A stretch of DNA of 64,000 nucleotides from Thiohalospira halophila DSM 15071. Lineage in GTDB: Bacteria > Pseudomonadota > Gammaproteobacteria > Thiohalospirales > Thiohalospiraceae. Below, piece after piece: positions 1 to 11,675 of the stretch. The DNA lies in the NCBI RefSeq assembly GCF_900112605.1, contig NZ_FOMJ01000001.1:396577-460576 (forward strand). The letters are read 5' to 3'. Both the position numbers and the translations under genes were made by a program. Below the pieces are notes generated by a model. The model saw nothing but the letters and a program-made list of their open reading frames with translations. It had not been told where the DNA came from and did not search any database. Numbering within the stretch: position 1 is the stretch's first letter; each line of letters starts with the position of its first letter.

Positions 1-3000
1 GCGAAGAGCAGCCGGCCGTTGTCGATGGTCAGCTCCTGCCCCCAGGCGCGGTAGTGGCCGTCCTGGATGACCAGCTCGCCGCGACCCCGGGGCGGGCTCC
101 CCGGCTCCTGCAGCAGCCGCAGATCCCCTTCCAGCCGGCCGCGGAAGCCGTGGCCGCGCAGATAGATCCGGGGCCCCAGCAGCAGCCGGATGTCGGCCCG
201 GACCGGCAGCCCCGCCTCCTCCTCCCCGGCCTCGCGGTAGACCACGTCGGGGGAGGGGGCGGCGCCCGAGGCACCGCCCCCCTCCGGCAGGACCAGGCGC
301 GCCTCGGGAAGCCGGACCTCGCCGGTGAAGATCGCCTCCTCGGGGGTCAGCTCCAGCCGCAGGTCCGGCGAGGCCTGCACGCGCGCCTCGGGGAGGTCGA
401 CCACCTGCACCCCCTGGCCGGTGAGCCGGAGATCGGCGGTCATGGGCGGTCGCGGCTGGAACGTGCCGGCGAGGTCGAGGGTGCCGCCACCGCTTCGGGC
501 CTGCGCCTCCAGCTGCAGCGGTTCGGCGCCATTGGCGCGGATGGTGGCGGTTACCGGGCGCAGGTCCAGGCCGGCATCGGCGACGCGAAGCCGCCCCTCG
601 CGCCAGTGGATAGCACCCTGCGGCAGCGGCTCGCCCAGGGTGCCGGTGAGGGCGATATCGGCGGCCAGGTGGCCATCGGTGCGGATGAAGCCGGGCACCA
701 GGGGGCCGATCCAGGCGACACCGACCCGATCCGCGTGCATCGCCCCCTCCAGGGGCTGGTCGGCGTCCACCGCTGCCCATCGCCATTCCGGGAGGTGGAC
801 CCGGCCGGCGAATTCGTCGCCCGGTTCGCCGGTGTGGAGGGTGGTCCCGGCGGTCAGTCCCGTCTCGGCGGTGTAATCGGCCCGCAGATCCAGCCGCTCC
901 AGACGCGCGGCGATCTCGTCGTCCAGGCGCGGGTGGACCAGCTCCAGCCCCCGGGCCTCCGCGGCCAGCGCCAGTTCGTCGATGGCGTCGCTCCAGCGCA
1001 GCCGGGCCCGGCTGTCCAGCTGGCCGGCGTGCAGGCGGGTGCCGCCGGGGATCAGCCTTGCCAGCGGGGCCAGCTCCAGGCCGGCCAGTTCCAGTGCCGC
1101 CGTGCCTCCCTCAGCATCGCCGTGGGCCCCGGCGCACAGCCGCCCACCGGCATCGCCGAGCCAGCAGCCGCTCTCCAGCCCCCAGCCGTCGGCACCTTGT
1201 CGGGCCCGCAGATGGCCGGCGAGCTGCCAGTTCTCCCCGGCGGCGGTGGCCACCCCCGTGGTTGCCCGGAGCTCGCCGGCGGCCGGTTCCAGCGTCCCCG
1301 TCAAGGCCAGTCGAGGACGGCCTGCTGCCAGGGTCCAGTTCAGCCGTTCCGGTGGCCCTTCCAGTATGAGGCTCACAGCGCCGGCCTGTTGGTTGGCCAC
1401 CTCGGCCGTGGGGAGGGTGAGCCCGGCGCGCAGATGCGCCGGGGAGCCCTCCGCCGAGACTTGCAGTTGCGGGATGGCGATCAGGTCTCCCCAGGCGAGG
1501 TCCGTGCCGGTGAGCCGGGCATCCCCCGAGCCGTCCGCCCAGCCGATCCGGCCCTCCAGCCGGCCGTGCAGCTCCGGGTGGAGGGCTTCGGGATCGGAGA
1601 GGTCCAGTCGGAGGTCGGCGGTGAGCGGGGTGGAGCCGCTGGCGTGGCCGGCGAGGTGGTTGGCCCCCACCGAGGCGTCCAGCCCGGCGACCCGCCAGCC
1701 GTCGGATGTCCAGGCCCCGCGTCCGTCCACCGCCAGGTCGTGGCCGCGCAGGTCGCCGGCCACATGCAGGTCCTTCATCGTGGCGGTGGGCCCCGTCAGG
1801 GTGCCGTGCAATCGGGTCTCGCCGGTGAGGGTCGCCGGCCAGTCGGGGAGCAGGCCGCCGGTCTCCACCCCCTCCCAGGCGAGATCGGCCTGCCAGGGGC
1901 GTTCCCCCTCGAGGGTGAGGGTGGCGCGGCCGTGGGCGCTCCCGCCCAGCGCCTCGAGTTCGCGCAGCTCGGTGTGGAGGGTCGCGCCGGCGCCGCGGGC
2001 CCGCAGGCGGGCAGAAGCCTCGGGCAGGTCGGCGGGGCGGGCGGCAACGGTGCCAGTGAGGTCCCAATGGCTCGGCGTACCGCCGGCCTGCAGCGCCAGC
2101 CCCTCCAGTCGGCCCAGGTCGCGGGGCAGGGCGAGGCCGTCGCTGGCCAGGGTGGCGGTGCCGCGCCCCTCGCCGAGGTGCCAGGCCCCGGAGCCGGTAA
2201 CGGCCCCGCCGCCGGCATCGAGCCGCTCCAGCGCCAGTGCGGGGAGGTGGAGCCAGCCGTCGGCCCCGCGCCGTCCCTCGGCCTCCAGGGCCCAGAGGCC
2301 GTTCTCGGCCAGGTCCAGACGGGCGGCCAGTGTCATGGCCGGGGTTGCTGCGGGGCCGGTGACATCGGCCGTCACCCGCCCCAGCCAGGGGAAGCCCGCC
2401 CGCTCCTGAAGGGCGGGGCCGGGGCGATCGGCGCGCAGGGTCAGATCGAGGGTGGGGTCCTCCAGGAGGCTCCGCAGCCGGCCCTCCAGGCGAACCCGAG
2501 CCGGACCGGAGCCGCGGCCCTCCACCCGGAGCTCCTCGGTGTCGCCGGCCAGATCGAGATGGCCGGTGGCCGGCCCCAGCGGGCTGGGCGTGTCGATCTG
2601 CAGGCGGGCCTCCAGGGCCCGCTGGCGCCAGTCGCCCTCGCCGACGAGGGCCAGACGGGCGCCCCGGTGGCGCAGGGTGGCGTTCAGGTCCCGGAGCCGG
2701 GAACCGCCGGCCCGGGCCGCCAGGCGAAGGTGGAGGGGGCCTTCCAGGCCGGGCAGGCGGTTGGCGGCGACACGCGTGCCGGTGAGCTCCAGGGCGAAGG
2801 GCAGACCGGGCAGCTCCGGGAGGGCGCCCCCCGGGGTCTCCGTGGTCGGGCCTGGCTCGCCCCCGCGCACCGTGACGGTCAGGTCCTCTACGTGGAGCCG
2901 GTGGATGCGGACCCGCCCGACCAGGAGGTCCAGCGGGCGCCAGTCCAGGTCGAGGCCGGTGGCTCCGGCGGTCACTGCCTCGTCCTCCCAGCGAACGCCC

Positions 3001-3227
3001 TCCAGGCGCAGGGGGCCGGCCAGGCGCCCCTCGGCCTCCTCCACGGTGAGGCGGCCACCGGTGATCTCCCCGGCCCATCCGGCGACCCACCCCGGCGCGG
3101 CCGGGTGGTGGAGGAGGGTGACCAGGCCCACGCCGGCGGCCGCCAGCGCCAGGACCACGGCCAGCAGCAGGCCCTTCCCCGCCAGGACAGCGAGGCGCCG
3201 CAGCCGTGTGAGCAGAACGCCGGCCAT
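1..3227 (-). CDS. tamB: TamB, inner-membrane translocation and assembly protein (3' end outside window)
   Basis: Reading frame open from an ATG at 3227 to the window edge, about 1075 codons seen; TamB proteins are usually near 1250 residues, so the conserved C-terminal DUF490 end is partly missing. The N-terminus has basic residues then one hydrophobic segment (about residues 18-42), fitting a single signal anchor with the rest in the periplasm. The body is a long run of repeated beta-rich segments with alternating Gly/Leu/Asp, as in the bridge-like lipid-transfer/beta-taco proteins. TamB works with TamA to move lipids or assemble outer-membrane proteins. Its ATG overlaps the tamA stop by one base, so the two are translationally coupled. 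Family identity rests on architecture and the tamA partner. Confidence 0.85.
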   Translation of the reverse strand, partial: MAGVLLTRLRRLAVLAGKGLLLAVVLALAAAGVGLVTLLHHPAAPGWVAGWAGEITGGRLTVEEAEGRLAGPLRLEGVRWEDEAVTAGATGLDLDWRPLDLLVGRVRIHRLHVEDLTVTVRGGEPGPTTETPGGALPELPGLPFALELTGTRVAANRLPGLEGPLHLRLAARAGGSRLRDLNATLRHRGARLALVGEGDWRQRALEARLQIDTPSPLGPATGHLDLAGDTEELRVEGRGSGPARVRLEGRLRSLLEDPTLDLTLRADRPGPALQERAGFPWLGRVTADVTGPAATPAMTLAARLDLAENGLWALEAEGRRGADGWLHLPALALERLDAGGGAVTGSGAWHLGEGRGTATLASDGLALPRDLGRLEGLALQAGGTPSHWDLTGTVAARPADLPEASARLRARGAGATLHTELRELEALGGSAHGRATLTLEGERPWQADLAWEGVETGGLLPDWPATLTGETRLHGTLTGPTATMKDLHVAGDLRGHDLAVDGRGAWTSDGWRVAGLDASVGANHLAGHASGSTPLTADLRLDLSDPEALHPELHGRLEGRIGWADGSGDARLTGTDLAWGDLIAIPQLQVSAEGSPAHLRAGLTLPTAEVANQQAGAVSLILEGPPERLNWTLAAGRPRLALTGTLEPAAGELRATTGVATAAGENWQLAGHLRARQGADGWGLESGCWLGDAGGRLCAGAHGDAEGGTAALELAGLELAPLARLIPGGTRLHAGQLDSRARLRWSDAIDELALAAEARGLELVHPRLDDEIAARLERLDLRADYTAETGLTAGTTLHTGEPGDEFAGRVHLPEWRWAAVDADQPLEGAMHADRVGVAWIGPLVPGFIRTDGHLAADIALTGTLGEPLPQGAIHWREGRLRVADAGLDLRPVTATIRANGAEPLQLEAQARSGGGTLDLAGTFQPRPPMTADLRLTGQGVQVVDLPEARVQASPDLRLELTPEEAIFTGEVRLPEARLVLPEGGGASGAAPSPDVVYREAGEEEAGLPVRADIRLLLGPRIYLRGHGFRGRLEGDLRLLQEPGSPPRGRGELVIQDGHYRAWGQELTIDNGRLLF

Positions 3228-4981
3228 CACGGATCGGGCCTCAGGTAGAGGTGGAAGCGCCAGCCGGCCTCGGTATCCACCGCCCGGGCGAAGTCCACGG
3301 CCAGGGTGCCGATGGGCAGGCGCCAGCGCAGTCCGGCCCCGGCGCTGCGCCGGAATTCGGCGGCGTCGGGGTCGTAGGCGTTGCCGGCATCGTGAAAGAC
3401 TGCCAGGGAAAAGCTCTCCCCCAGGGCGTGCTCGTAGTCCACGCCCACCACGGCCAGGGCACTGCCGCCGGTGACGTCACCCTGGTCATCGGTGGGCCCC
3501 AGGCGCTGGTAGCCGAAGCCGCGCAGGGTGCGGTCGCCGCCGGCGAAGTAGCGCAGGGAGGCGGGGAGGTCCTCGGTCTGTGCCAGGGCGGTCCCGCCCA
3601 GGCGGCTGCGCAGGCGCAGGCGGTGGCGCTCGGTCACCGGGAGCACCCAACCGGCCTGGAGGTCACCGCGGACCAGGTCGGTATCCGAGACCACGGCCTC
3701 GCTGGCCCCGCGCAGGGAGAACTCGGCCCGCCAGCCGTGGGCCCGGCCTCCGGTGTAGTGGACCTGGGTCCGCTGCCACTGGATCCCCGGCATGAGCAGC
3801 AGGCTCTGGTCGCGCTCGTCGGCGACGCGGTAGCGTTCGCGCTCCAGCCCCAGGGAGATCGTTCGGGACCAGCGACCCGGTACCCGGGTGAGGGCGAGGC
3901 GGAGCTGTTCGCGGGTATGCTCCGAGGTGTCGGTGCGCGTCTCGTCCAGGCTGGCGCGGCCGGCCAGCTCTTCGCGCCGCGGATCGGCCAGGGGGATGCG
4001 GTACCAGGCGGCCGCCTCCCGGCTGATGGCCGAGACCTGCGCCTCCACGCCGGTGCGGTGGCCGGCGGCATTGAGGTAGCGGCGCTCGATCCCGCCCCGG
4101 ACCCGGGGACCGGTATCGGTTCCGTAACCGCCGCCGGCCGTGTAGCGGGTGGGGAGGTTGTCCGTGAGCTCCACCTGGAGGTCGACCACCGGCTCATCCT
4201 CCCGGGGATGCGGGATGACCTCCACGCGGGAGAAGTAGTCGCTATCCAGGAGGGTCCGCTGGAGCTCGATGAGCTGGTCCCCGTGGTAGGGGTCGCCGGG
4301 GTCCATGGGGGCGAAGCGGCGGATGAGATCGGTTCCGAGGCTGCTACCCGAGAAGTCGAACGCCCCGAAGCGGTAGCGGGGGCCGGTCCGGTAGTGGAGG
4401 GCGATGTCCGCCGTGCCGGCCTCCCGATCCACCTCGATGCGCCGCTGCTCGAAGGCTCCCTCGAACAGGCCGAGCTCCCGGCCCAGGGCCTCCAGGCGGT
4501 CGCGGGCGGCATCGTGGGCGGCGTGGTCCAGGCGATCGCCGACGGCCAGCGGATAGGCCTCGCGCCATTCGACCAGCTCAGGGTGGTCGGCGGCAGGGCC
4601 GGTGAGCTCGATGGTGACCGAATGCACGCGCACCGGCTCGCCGGGATCCACGCGGTAGGTGGCGCGCCAGTCGTCGCCCTCCAGGGCCTCCAGGTCGCTG
4701 TCGATGGTCGGGTCGGTATAGCCGTAGGGTGCCAGCGCAGTGCGGATGGCCGCCGTTCCGCGTCCGTGGAGGTGGCGGATGTCGGCGGGCGACAGCCCGG
4801 GGTCATCGCGATAGCGCTGCAGCGGCAGCCGCGCGATGACGGCGTCGTGCAGCGTCGATTTCTCGAGTCCCTCCACGCGGATCTCCACGGCGGCGAGCCC
4901 GGGCTGCACCATGGCGATGACACCGACGCCGATGGCCAGGGTGCAGCAAAGGGTGGAGAGCGCGGGGCGGCGGCGTGACAA
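3227..4981 (-). CDS. tamA: TamA, outer-membrane Omp85-family protein
   Basis: Omp85-family barrel protein that pairs with TamB. About 584 residues if translation begins at the TTG at 4981, close to the usual 577. That start gives a clean signal peptide: basic MSRRRP, a hydrophobic core, and a cut after PGLAA. The frame stays open upstream to an ATG at 5119, but that would add 46 residues before the signal peptide, so I reject it; GGAAG lies about 8 bases before the TTG. POTRA-like repeats occupy about residues 35-270. The C-terminal barrel carries the typical segment RTLRGFGYQRLGP and ends in the aromatic-poor strand HLYLRPDP. Divergent from the PfpI gene. Confidence 0.9.
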   Translation of the reverse strand: MSRRRPALSTLCCTLAIGVGVIAMVQPGLAAVEIRVEGLEKSTLHDAVIARLPLQRYRDDPGLSPADIRHLHGRGTAAIRTALAPYGYTDPTIDSDLEALEGDDWRATYRVDPGEPVRVHSVTIELTGPAADHPELVEWREAYPLAVGDRLDHAAHDAARDRLEALGRELGLFEGAFEQRRIEVDREAGTADIALHYRTGPRYRFGAFDFSGSSLGTDLIRRFAPMDPGDPYHGDQLIELQRTLLDSDYFSRVEVIPHPREDEPVVDLQVELTDNLPTRYTAGGGYGTDTGPRVRGGIERRYLNAAGHRTGVEAQVSAISREAAAWYRIPLADPRREELAGRASLDETRTDTSEHTREQLRLALTRVPGRWSRTISLGLERERYRVADERDQSLLLMPGIQWQRTQVHYTGGRAHGWRAEFSLRGASEAVVSDTDLVRGDLQAGWVLPVTERHRLRLRSRLGGTALAQTEDLPASLRYFAGGDRTLRGFGYQRLGPTDDQGDVTGGSALAVVGVDYEHALGESFSLAVFHDAGNAYDPDAAEFRRSAGAGLRWRLPIGTLAVDFARAVDTEAGWRFHLYLRPDP

Positions 4982-5155
4982 GGATTCGCTTCCGTAGGGG
5001 GACCTCCACGATAGCAGTCCCGCCGGCGGTGGCAAATTCTCCCCGCCCGAAGACCGCTCAACCGGGGGCCGGACTTGAAGGGCGGCGATGGCGCTCCCAT
5101 CTCCCGACCGTACAGCCACCGCTATCCGACTCTATCCCCGACAAGGAGACTGCCC

Positions 5156-5668
5156 ATGAAGGCCCTGATCCTGAGCGCCGACCAGTTCGAGGACGTAGAG
5201 CTCCTGGCTCCCCAGTACCGCCTCCTGGAGGCCGGCTACGAGGTCACGGTAGCGGCACCGGCGACCGACCCCATCACCGGCAAGAAGGGCTACGAGGTAG
5301 CCGTGGACCGGTCCGTGGCCGACGTGGACCCGGCCGGTTTCGAACTACTGGTCCTGCCGGGGGGCAAGGCGCCGGCGGCGCTGCGCGACGATCCCGCCGT
5401 CCAGGCGATCACGCAGCACTTCATGGATGCCGGCAAGCCGGTGGTGGCCATCTGCCACGGCCCGGAGATCCTCGTCTCCGCCGACCGCGTTCGCGGCCGG
5501 ACACTTACGGGCCATGCCGATGTACGCGACGCGGTACCGGCGGCCGGCGGCGATTACGTGGACGAAGAGGTGGTGGTGGACGGCAACCTCGTTACCTCCC
5601 GGGTGCCGAAGGATATCCCCGCCTGGCTGCGGGAGATGATGGCCCTGGTGGAGTCTCACAAGAGCTAA
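5156..5668 (+). CDS. DJ-1/PfpI family type 1 glutamine amidotransferase-like protein
   Basis: 170 residues, matching the single-domain PfpI/YhbO family. The nucleophile elbow AICHGPE puts Cys100 and His101 where the family keeps its catalytic Cys-His; LVLPGGKAP and the early FEDVE acidic segment are also typical. Members act as stress proteins, with glyoxalase/deglycase or peptidase activity claimed for various homologues; which applies here cannot be read from sequence. Start chosen at the ATG preceded by AAGGAGAC; an in-frame ATG at 5075 would add 27 unlike residues. Lies alone between divergent tamA and convergent ispG. The 57 bases to the ispG stop hold only a weak CCCTTT/AAAGGG inverted repeat. 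Confidence 0.88.
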   Translation: MKALILSADQFEDVELLAPQYRLLEAGYEVTVAAPATDPITGKKGYEVAVDRSVADVDPAGFELLVLPGGKAPAALRDDPAVQAITQHFMDAGKPVVAICHGPEILVSADRVRGRTLTGHADVRDAVPAAGGDYVDEEVVVDGNLVTSRVPKDIPAWLREMMALVESHKS

Positions 5669-5725
5669 GGTGTCGCTTGAAGATCCCCTTTCAACGTACT
5701 GATATAAAAGGGTATTTAGTCCGCC

Positions 5726-6958
5726 TTACCGGTCGCCGAAGCGGTAGTGGACGTACGCCTCCAGCCGCTGCTGGAACTCCTCGGCGATGCGTTCGCCCTT
5801 TAGGGTCACGGTCTTCTCGCCGTCCTCGTAGACCGGTGCCACCGGCGTCTCGCCGGTGCCGGGGAGGCTGATCCCGATATCGGCGTGGCGGCTCTCGCCG
5901 GGGCCGTTCACCACGCAGCCCATCACCGCCACGGTCATCCCCTCCACGCCGGGATATTCCTGCCGCCACTGCGGCATGCGCTCGCCCATGTAGGCCTCGA
6001 TGTCCCGGGCCAGCTCCTGGAAGTAGGTGGAGGTGGTCCGCCCGCAGCCGGGGCAGGCCACCACGGCCGGGGCGAAGTTGCGCAGCTCCAGGCTCTGGAG
6101 GATCTGGCGCGCCACCTCCACCTCCTTGGTACGCGGCTCGCCGGGCTCCGGGGTCAGGGAGATCCGGATGGTGTCGCCGATCCCCTCCTGCAACAGCACC
6201 GACAGGGCCGTGGTGGAGGCGACGATCCCCTTGGTCCCCATCCCGGCCTCGGTGAGTCCCAGATGGAGCGGGTAGTCGCAGCGACTGGCCAGGTCGCGGT
6301 AGACGGCGATGAGGTCCTGCACGCCGCTCATCTTGCAGGAGAGGATGATCCGGTCGCCGCCCAGGCCCAGCTCCTCCGCCCGGGCGGCGCTCTCCACCGC
6401 CGAGGTGACCACGGCATCGCGCATCACCGCCTCCGGCGGTAGCGGCTCCGGGCGGGCGGCGTTGGCGTCCATGAGGCGCTCCAGGACCGTCGGGTCCAGG
6501 CTGCCCCAGTTGACCCCGATACGCACCGGCCGGTCGAAGTGGCAGGCGTGCTCGATGAAGCGGGCGAAGTTGTCATCCCGCCGGACGCCGCGGCCCACGT
6601 TGCCGGGGTTGATCCGGAACTTGTCCAGCGCCTCGCCGCAGGCCGGCTCCTGCTCCAGGAGCTTGTGGCCATTGAAGTGGAAGTCCCCCACCAGCGGGAC
6701 CGTCACGCCCATCCGCTCCATCTCCTCGCGGATCCGCGGTACGGCGGCGGCCGCTTCCTCGGAGTTCACCGTGATGCGGACCAGCTCCGAACCGGCCTCG
6801 GCGAGCTGGCGCACCTGGATGGCGGTGGCCACCGGCTCGGCGGTGTCGGTATTGGTCATGGACTGGATGGCAACGGGGTGGCCGCCGCCGATGGTGACCC
6901 CGCCGACCCGAACGGCTCGGGTGGTCCTGCTGACGGGGCCGGGCACGGAATCGCTCAT
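5726..6958 (-). CDS. ispG: 4-hydroxy-3-methylbut-2-en-1-yl diphosphate synthase (IspG/GcpE)
   Basis: Non-mevalonate isoprenoid enzyme converting MEcPP to HMBPP with a [4Fe-4S] cluster and flavodoxin or ferredoxin. 410 residues, the normal length of the bacterial two-domain form: an N-terminal TIM barrel ([11 protein letters not shown] near the start, INPGNVG motif) and a C-terminal cluster domain with CPGCGRTT and [10 protein letters not shown] supplying the three Cys ligands and the Glu. Starts at ATG 6958. Downstream of fisR on the same strand, separated by 112 bases and a hairpin, so probably transcribed separately. Confidence 0.97.
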   Translation of the reverse strand: MSDSVPGPVSRTTRAVRVGGVTIGGGHPVAIQSMTNTDTAEPVATAIQVRQLAEAGSELVRITVNSEEAAAAVPRIREEMERMGVTVPLVGDFHFNGHKLLEQEPACGEALDKFRINPGNVGRGVRRDDNFARFIEHACHFDRPVRIGVNWGSLDPTVLERLMDANAARPEPLPPEAVMRDAVVTSAVESAARAEELGLGGDRIILSCKMSGVQDLIAVYRDLASRCDYPLHLGLTEAGMGTKGIVASTTALSVLLQEGIGDTIRISLTPEPGEPRTKEVEVARQILQSLELRNFAPAVVACPGCGRTTSTYFQELARDIEAYMGERMPQWRQEYPGVEGMTVAVMGCVVNGPGESRHADIGISLPGTGETPVAPVYEDGEKTVTLKGERIAEEFQQRLEAYVHYRFGDR

Positions 6959-7047
6959 GACGTCTCTCTAGACAATGGTGGCTGGGCTGCGCGCGATGAT
7001 AGCGCAGTGCCGGTTCGAGAACACCCGGCCGCCATCGAGGGCTCCCA

Positions 7048-7068
7048 CCGCTCCGATCCCCGGAGCGG
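7048..7068 (-). terminator. Hairpin just after the FisR-like gene
   Basis: CCGCTCCG and CGGAGCGG form a perfect 8-bp stem around a 5-base loop, beginning three bases past the regulator's stop codon. There is no U-run, so termination strength is uncertain; it separates the regulator from ispG. Confidence 0.5.
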
Positions 7069-7070
7069 CG

Positions 7071-8429
<1,359 letters not shown>

Positions 8430-8540
8430 GGCGTCATGCTATGTCGGGAATGTCAGTGGCTGCAAGGGAATGGCTGCCTTGTGTGACAGTCGTTGTGAGG
8501 GTAGTGCCGCCGCGGGCCCATGACAGCGCCCTTTCAAGGA

Positions 8541-8556
8541 TGGCACTGCGTTTGCT
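8541..8556 (+). promoter_or_regulatory. Sigma-54 (-24/-12) promoter for the sulfide-oxidation genes
   Basis: TGGCAC at 8541-8546, five bases, then TTTGCT at 8551-8556: the GG and GC doublets sit exactly 12 bases apart, as sigma-54 needs. Start of transcription would be near 8567, with an AGGAGG ribosome site at 8577-8582 before ATG 8587. Upstream, TGTCA (8451), TGACA (8484) and TGACA (8521) and a CAAGG/CCTTG inverted repeat (8463-8481) are possible activator sites, but I cannot assign one. Confidence 0.85.
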
Positions 8557-8586
8557 TGCGTAGTAGCCAAAGCGGCAGGAGGCTCC

Positions 8587-9273
8587 ATGATCTTCCGTCA
8601 GTGGCTGGACAGCGACAACGAGGGCGAACGTTGCGGCTATCTGCTGGCCGACCCGGTGACCCGGGCGGCCGCGGTGATCGATGCCCATGAGGCCATTGCC
8701 GAACGGTGCCTGGACGAGATCGAGCGGCTGGGGCTGGAACTCCACTACGCCTTCGAGACTCGCCTGCACATCGCTCATCGATCCGCGGCGGCCTGGATCC
8801 GGCGCGAGACCGGCGCCCTGGTAGTGGCCCACGAGGCCACCGGCATCGCCTGCGCCGATCACCATGCCGAGGAGGGCGATGGCTTCCATCTCGGAGAGGA
8901 GACCCTGACCTTCCTCCACCTGTCCGGGCTCTGCCCCGGTGCCAGTGCGCTGCTCTGGGGCGACCGCCTCTTCACCGGGGATAGCCTCTGGCCGGGCGGT
9001 ACCGGGCCCATGGGCCCCGGGGGTGACCTGCGCACGCTGCGCTCGAACATCGAGGATCGGCTGTTCCGGTTCGCCGACGAGACGCTGGTCTTCCCCGGCG
9101 CCTGCCCGGACGGCCGGCGAGTCACCACCATCGGGGAGGAGCGAGCCGGGGCCGGCGAAGCGGACTGGCCCTGGAAGAGCCGCCGGGGCACCGATAACCA
9201 GGGGCTACGGCCCGACATCGCCGCCTTCAACCGGGAATGCAGTCAGCGGCCCCACGCCGGGCCCCCTGCCTGA
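8587..9273 (+). CDS. ETHE1/persulfide-dioxygenase-like MBL-fold protein lacking the metal site
   Basis: 228 residues. The N-terminus MIFRQWLDS, then YLLADPVTRAAAVID, and later LFTGDSLW and GRRVTTIGEER follow the ETHE1/persulfide dioxygenase family. That enzyme uses a mononuclear iron held by two His and one Asp to oxidise glutathione persulfide to sulfite. Here the THxHADH motif reads TRLHIAH (first iron His replaced by Arg59), HTPG reads LCPG (second iron His replaced by Leu115), and the late PAHDY reads PGACP (His replaced by Ala162); only Asp132 remains. Cys116 and Cys163 lie next to the lost His positions. Classical dioxygenase activity is unlikely; a persulfide-binding or carrier role is speculation. 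First gene after the sigma-54 promoter. Confidence 0.85.
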   Translation: MIFRQWLDSDNEGERCGYLLADPVTRAAAVIDAHEAIAERCLDEIERLGLELHYAFETRLHIAHRSAAAWIRRETGALVVAHEATGIACADHHAEEGDGFHLGEETLTFLHLSGLCPGASALLWGDRLFTGDSLWPGGTGPMGPGGDLRTLRSNIEDRLFRFADETLVFPGACPDGRRVTTIGEERAGAGEADWPWKSRRGTDNQGLRPDIAAFNRECSQRPHAGPPA

Positions 9274-9318
9274 AACCCCACTGTCGAAAACCGATTTACT
9301 CCAGCAGAGGAACGCGCC

Positions 9319-9894
9319 ATGAAACGCACCATCCTGACCCTTACCTCCCTGGCCCTGGCGGGTACCGCCGCGGCGGCCAGCCTGGGCGAAAAGGTCGACC
9401 AGAACGTGGATGACAGCCGTGCCACCATCAAGCAGTTCGCCACCTCGCTGCAGGGCGAACTCAAGGCGGCCATGCAGGAGGGCGGCCCGACGCAGGGCAT
9501 CAGCGTCTGCAACGAGGCCGCCCCCCGCATCGCCGCCGAGGCCTCGGAGTCCTACGGTGGCGATGTGAGCCGTACCAGCCTCAAGGTCCGCAATCCCGAC
9601 AATGCGCCGGACGGCTGGGAGCGCGAGGTCCTCCAGCGCTTCGATCGCCTTGCGGAGCGGGGTGCCGACCCCAAGAAGCTGGACCATTTCGAGGTCCATC
9701 GCACCGAGGACGGTGGCCGCGAATTCCGCTACATGAAGGCCATCCCCACCGGCGAGGTCTGCCTGACCTGTCACGGGGAGAATATCCCGGCATCGGTTCA
9801 GGAAACCATCGATGACCACTATCCTGAGGATGAGGCCCGGGGCTTCGAGAAGGGTGACATCCGGGGCGCCTTTACCCTGACCCGGCCGCTCTAG
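9319..9894 (+). CDS. Periplasmic c-type haem protein, Tll0287-like (DUF3365)
   Basis: 191 residues with a cleavable signal peptide (cut after TAAAA, about residue 20). One haem-attachment motif CLTCH at 148-152 sits in a conserved region of the DUF3365/Tll0287 type, a PAS-like fold often found as a sensor or redox domain. A further Cys64 in ISVCNEAAP is typical of the family. It stands between the ETHE1-like gene (45 bases) and sqr (96 bases) on the same strand, so it probably belongs to the FisR regulon. The role, whether electron acceptor or haem-based sulfide/redox sensor, is not known. Confidence 0.85.
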   Translation: MKRTILTLTSLALAGTAAAASLGEKVDQNVDDSRATIKQFATSLQGELKAAMQEGGPTQGISVCNEAAPRIAAEASESYGGDVSRTSLKVRNPDNAPDGWEREVLQRFDRLAERGADPKKLDHFEVHRTEDGGREFRYMKAIPTGEVCLTCHGENIPASVQETIDDHYPEDEARGFEKGDIRGAFTLTRPL

Positions 9895-11268
<1,374 letters not shown>

Positions 11269-11277
11269 GCCCCTTCC

Positions 11278-11304
11278 CATCACCCCGCTGATGGCGGGGT
11301 GATG
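11278..11304 (+). terminator. Hairpin terminator after sqr
   Basis: CATCACCCCGC and GCGGGGTGATG make a perfect 11-bp stem around TGATG, nine bases after the sqr stop. It lacks a long U-run (TCCTTCCCC follows) but is the strongest hairpin in this neighbourhood. Confidence 0.75.
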
Positions 11305-11354
11305 TCCTTCCCCGTTCGCGGTAGCCTGCGGCCATCCCCTGACTGGAGGCTGCC

Positions 11355-11675
11355 GTGCACATCCATCTCGATACCCCCGATCTCATGACCCGGGTCCGCC
11401 TGGAGTCGCGCTGGCGTACGGCCGGAGCGACGGTGAGCAGTGGCGCGGAGCCGGACGCTCGTCCCCATCGCATCGTCGTCGACCTGACCGGTTCCGGTCC
11501 GGAGGGCGTAACCGCCTGGCGGGAGCGCTTTCCCGAGGCCCGGATTACCGCCTTCGGACCCCACGTGGAGGGCGAGTCCCTGAAGGCGGCGAAGGCGGCC
11601 GGGGCGGACCAGGTCCTGCCCCGGGGCAAGGTCGGCGAGCGGATCGCCGAGGCGGTGGTGGATCAGGTCTGGTAG
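11355..11675 (+). CDS. Small unknown protein, possibly receiver-like fold
   Basis: 106 residues from a GTG preceded by GGAGG at good spacing. Not recognised by name. The pattern of short hydrophobic strands (RIVVDL, RITAFG) followed by helices, and the late [13 protein letters not shown] segment, recall CheY-like or Rossmann-type alpha/beta folds, but no phosphoacceptor Asp in the usual setting is seen. No signal peptide, no Cys. The 3' end overlaps the convergent malic enzyme gene by 13 bases. Codon use matches the surroundings, so it is probably a real gene. Confidence 0.65.
   Translation: MHIHLDTPDLMTRVRLESRWRTAGATVSSGAEPDARPHRIVVDLTGSGPEGVTAWRERFPEARITAFGPHVEGESLKAAKAAGADQVLPRGKVGERIAEAVVDQVW

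Noticed and set aside
54-3248. 1064-codon open frame on the plus strand opposite tamB
   Set aside because: Pro/Gly/Gln-rich product without domain signs; a codon-bias shadow of tamB, which has a start, signal anchor and coupling to tamA.
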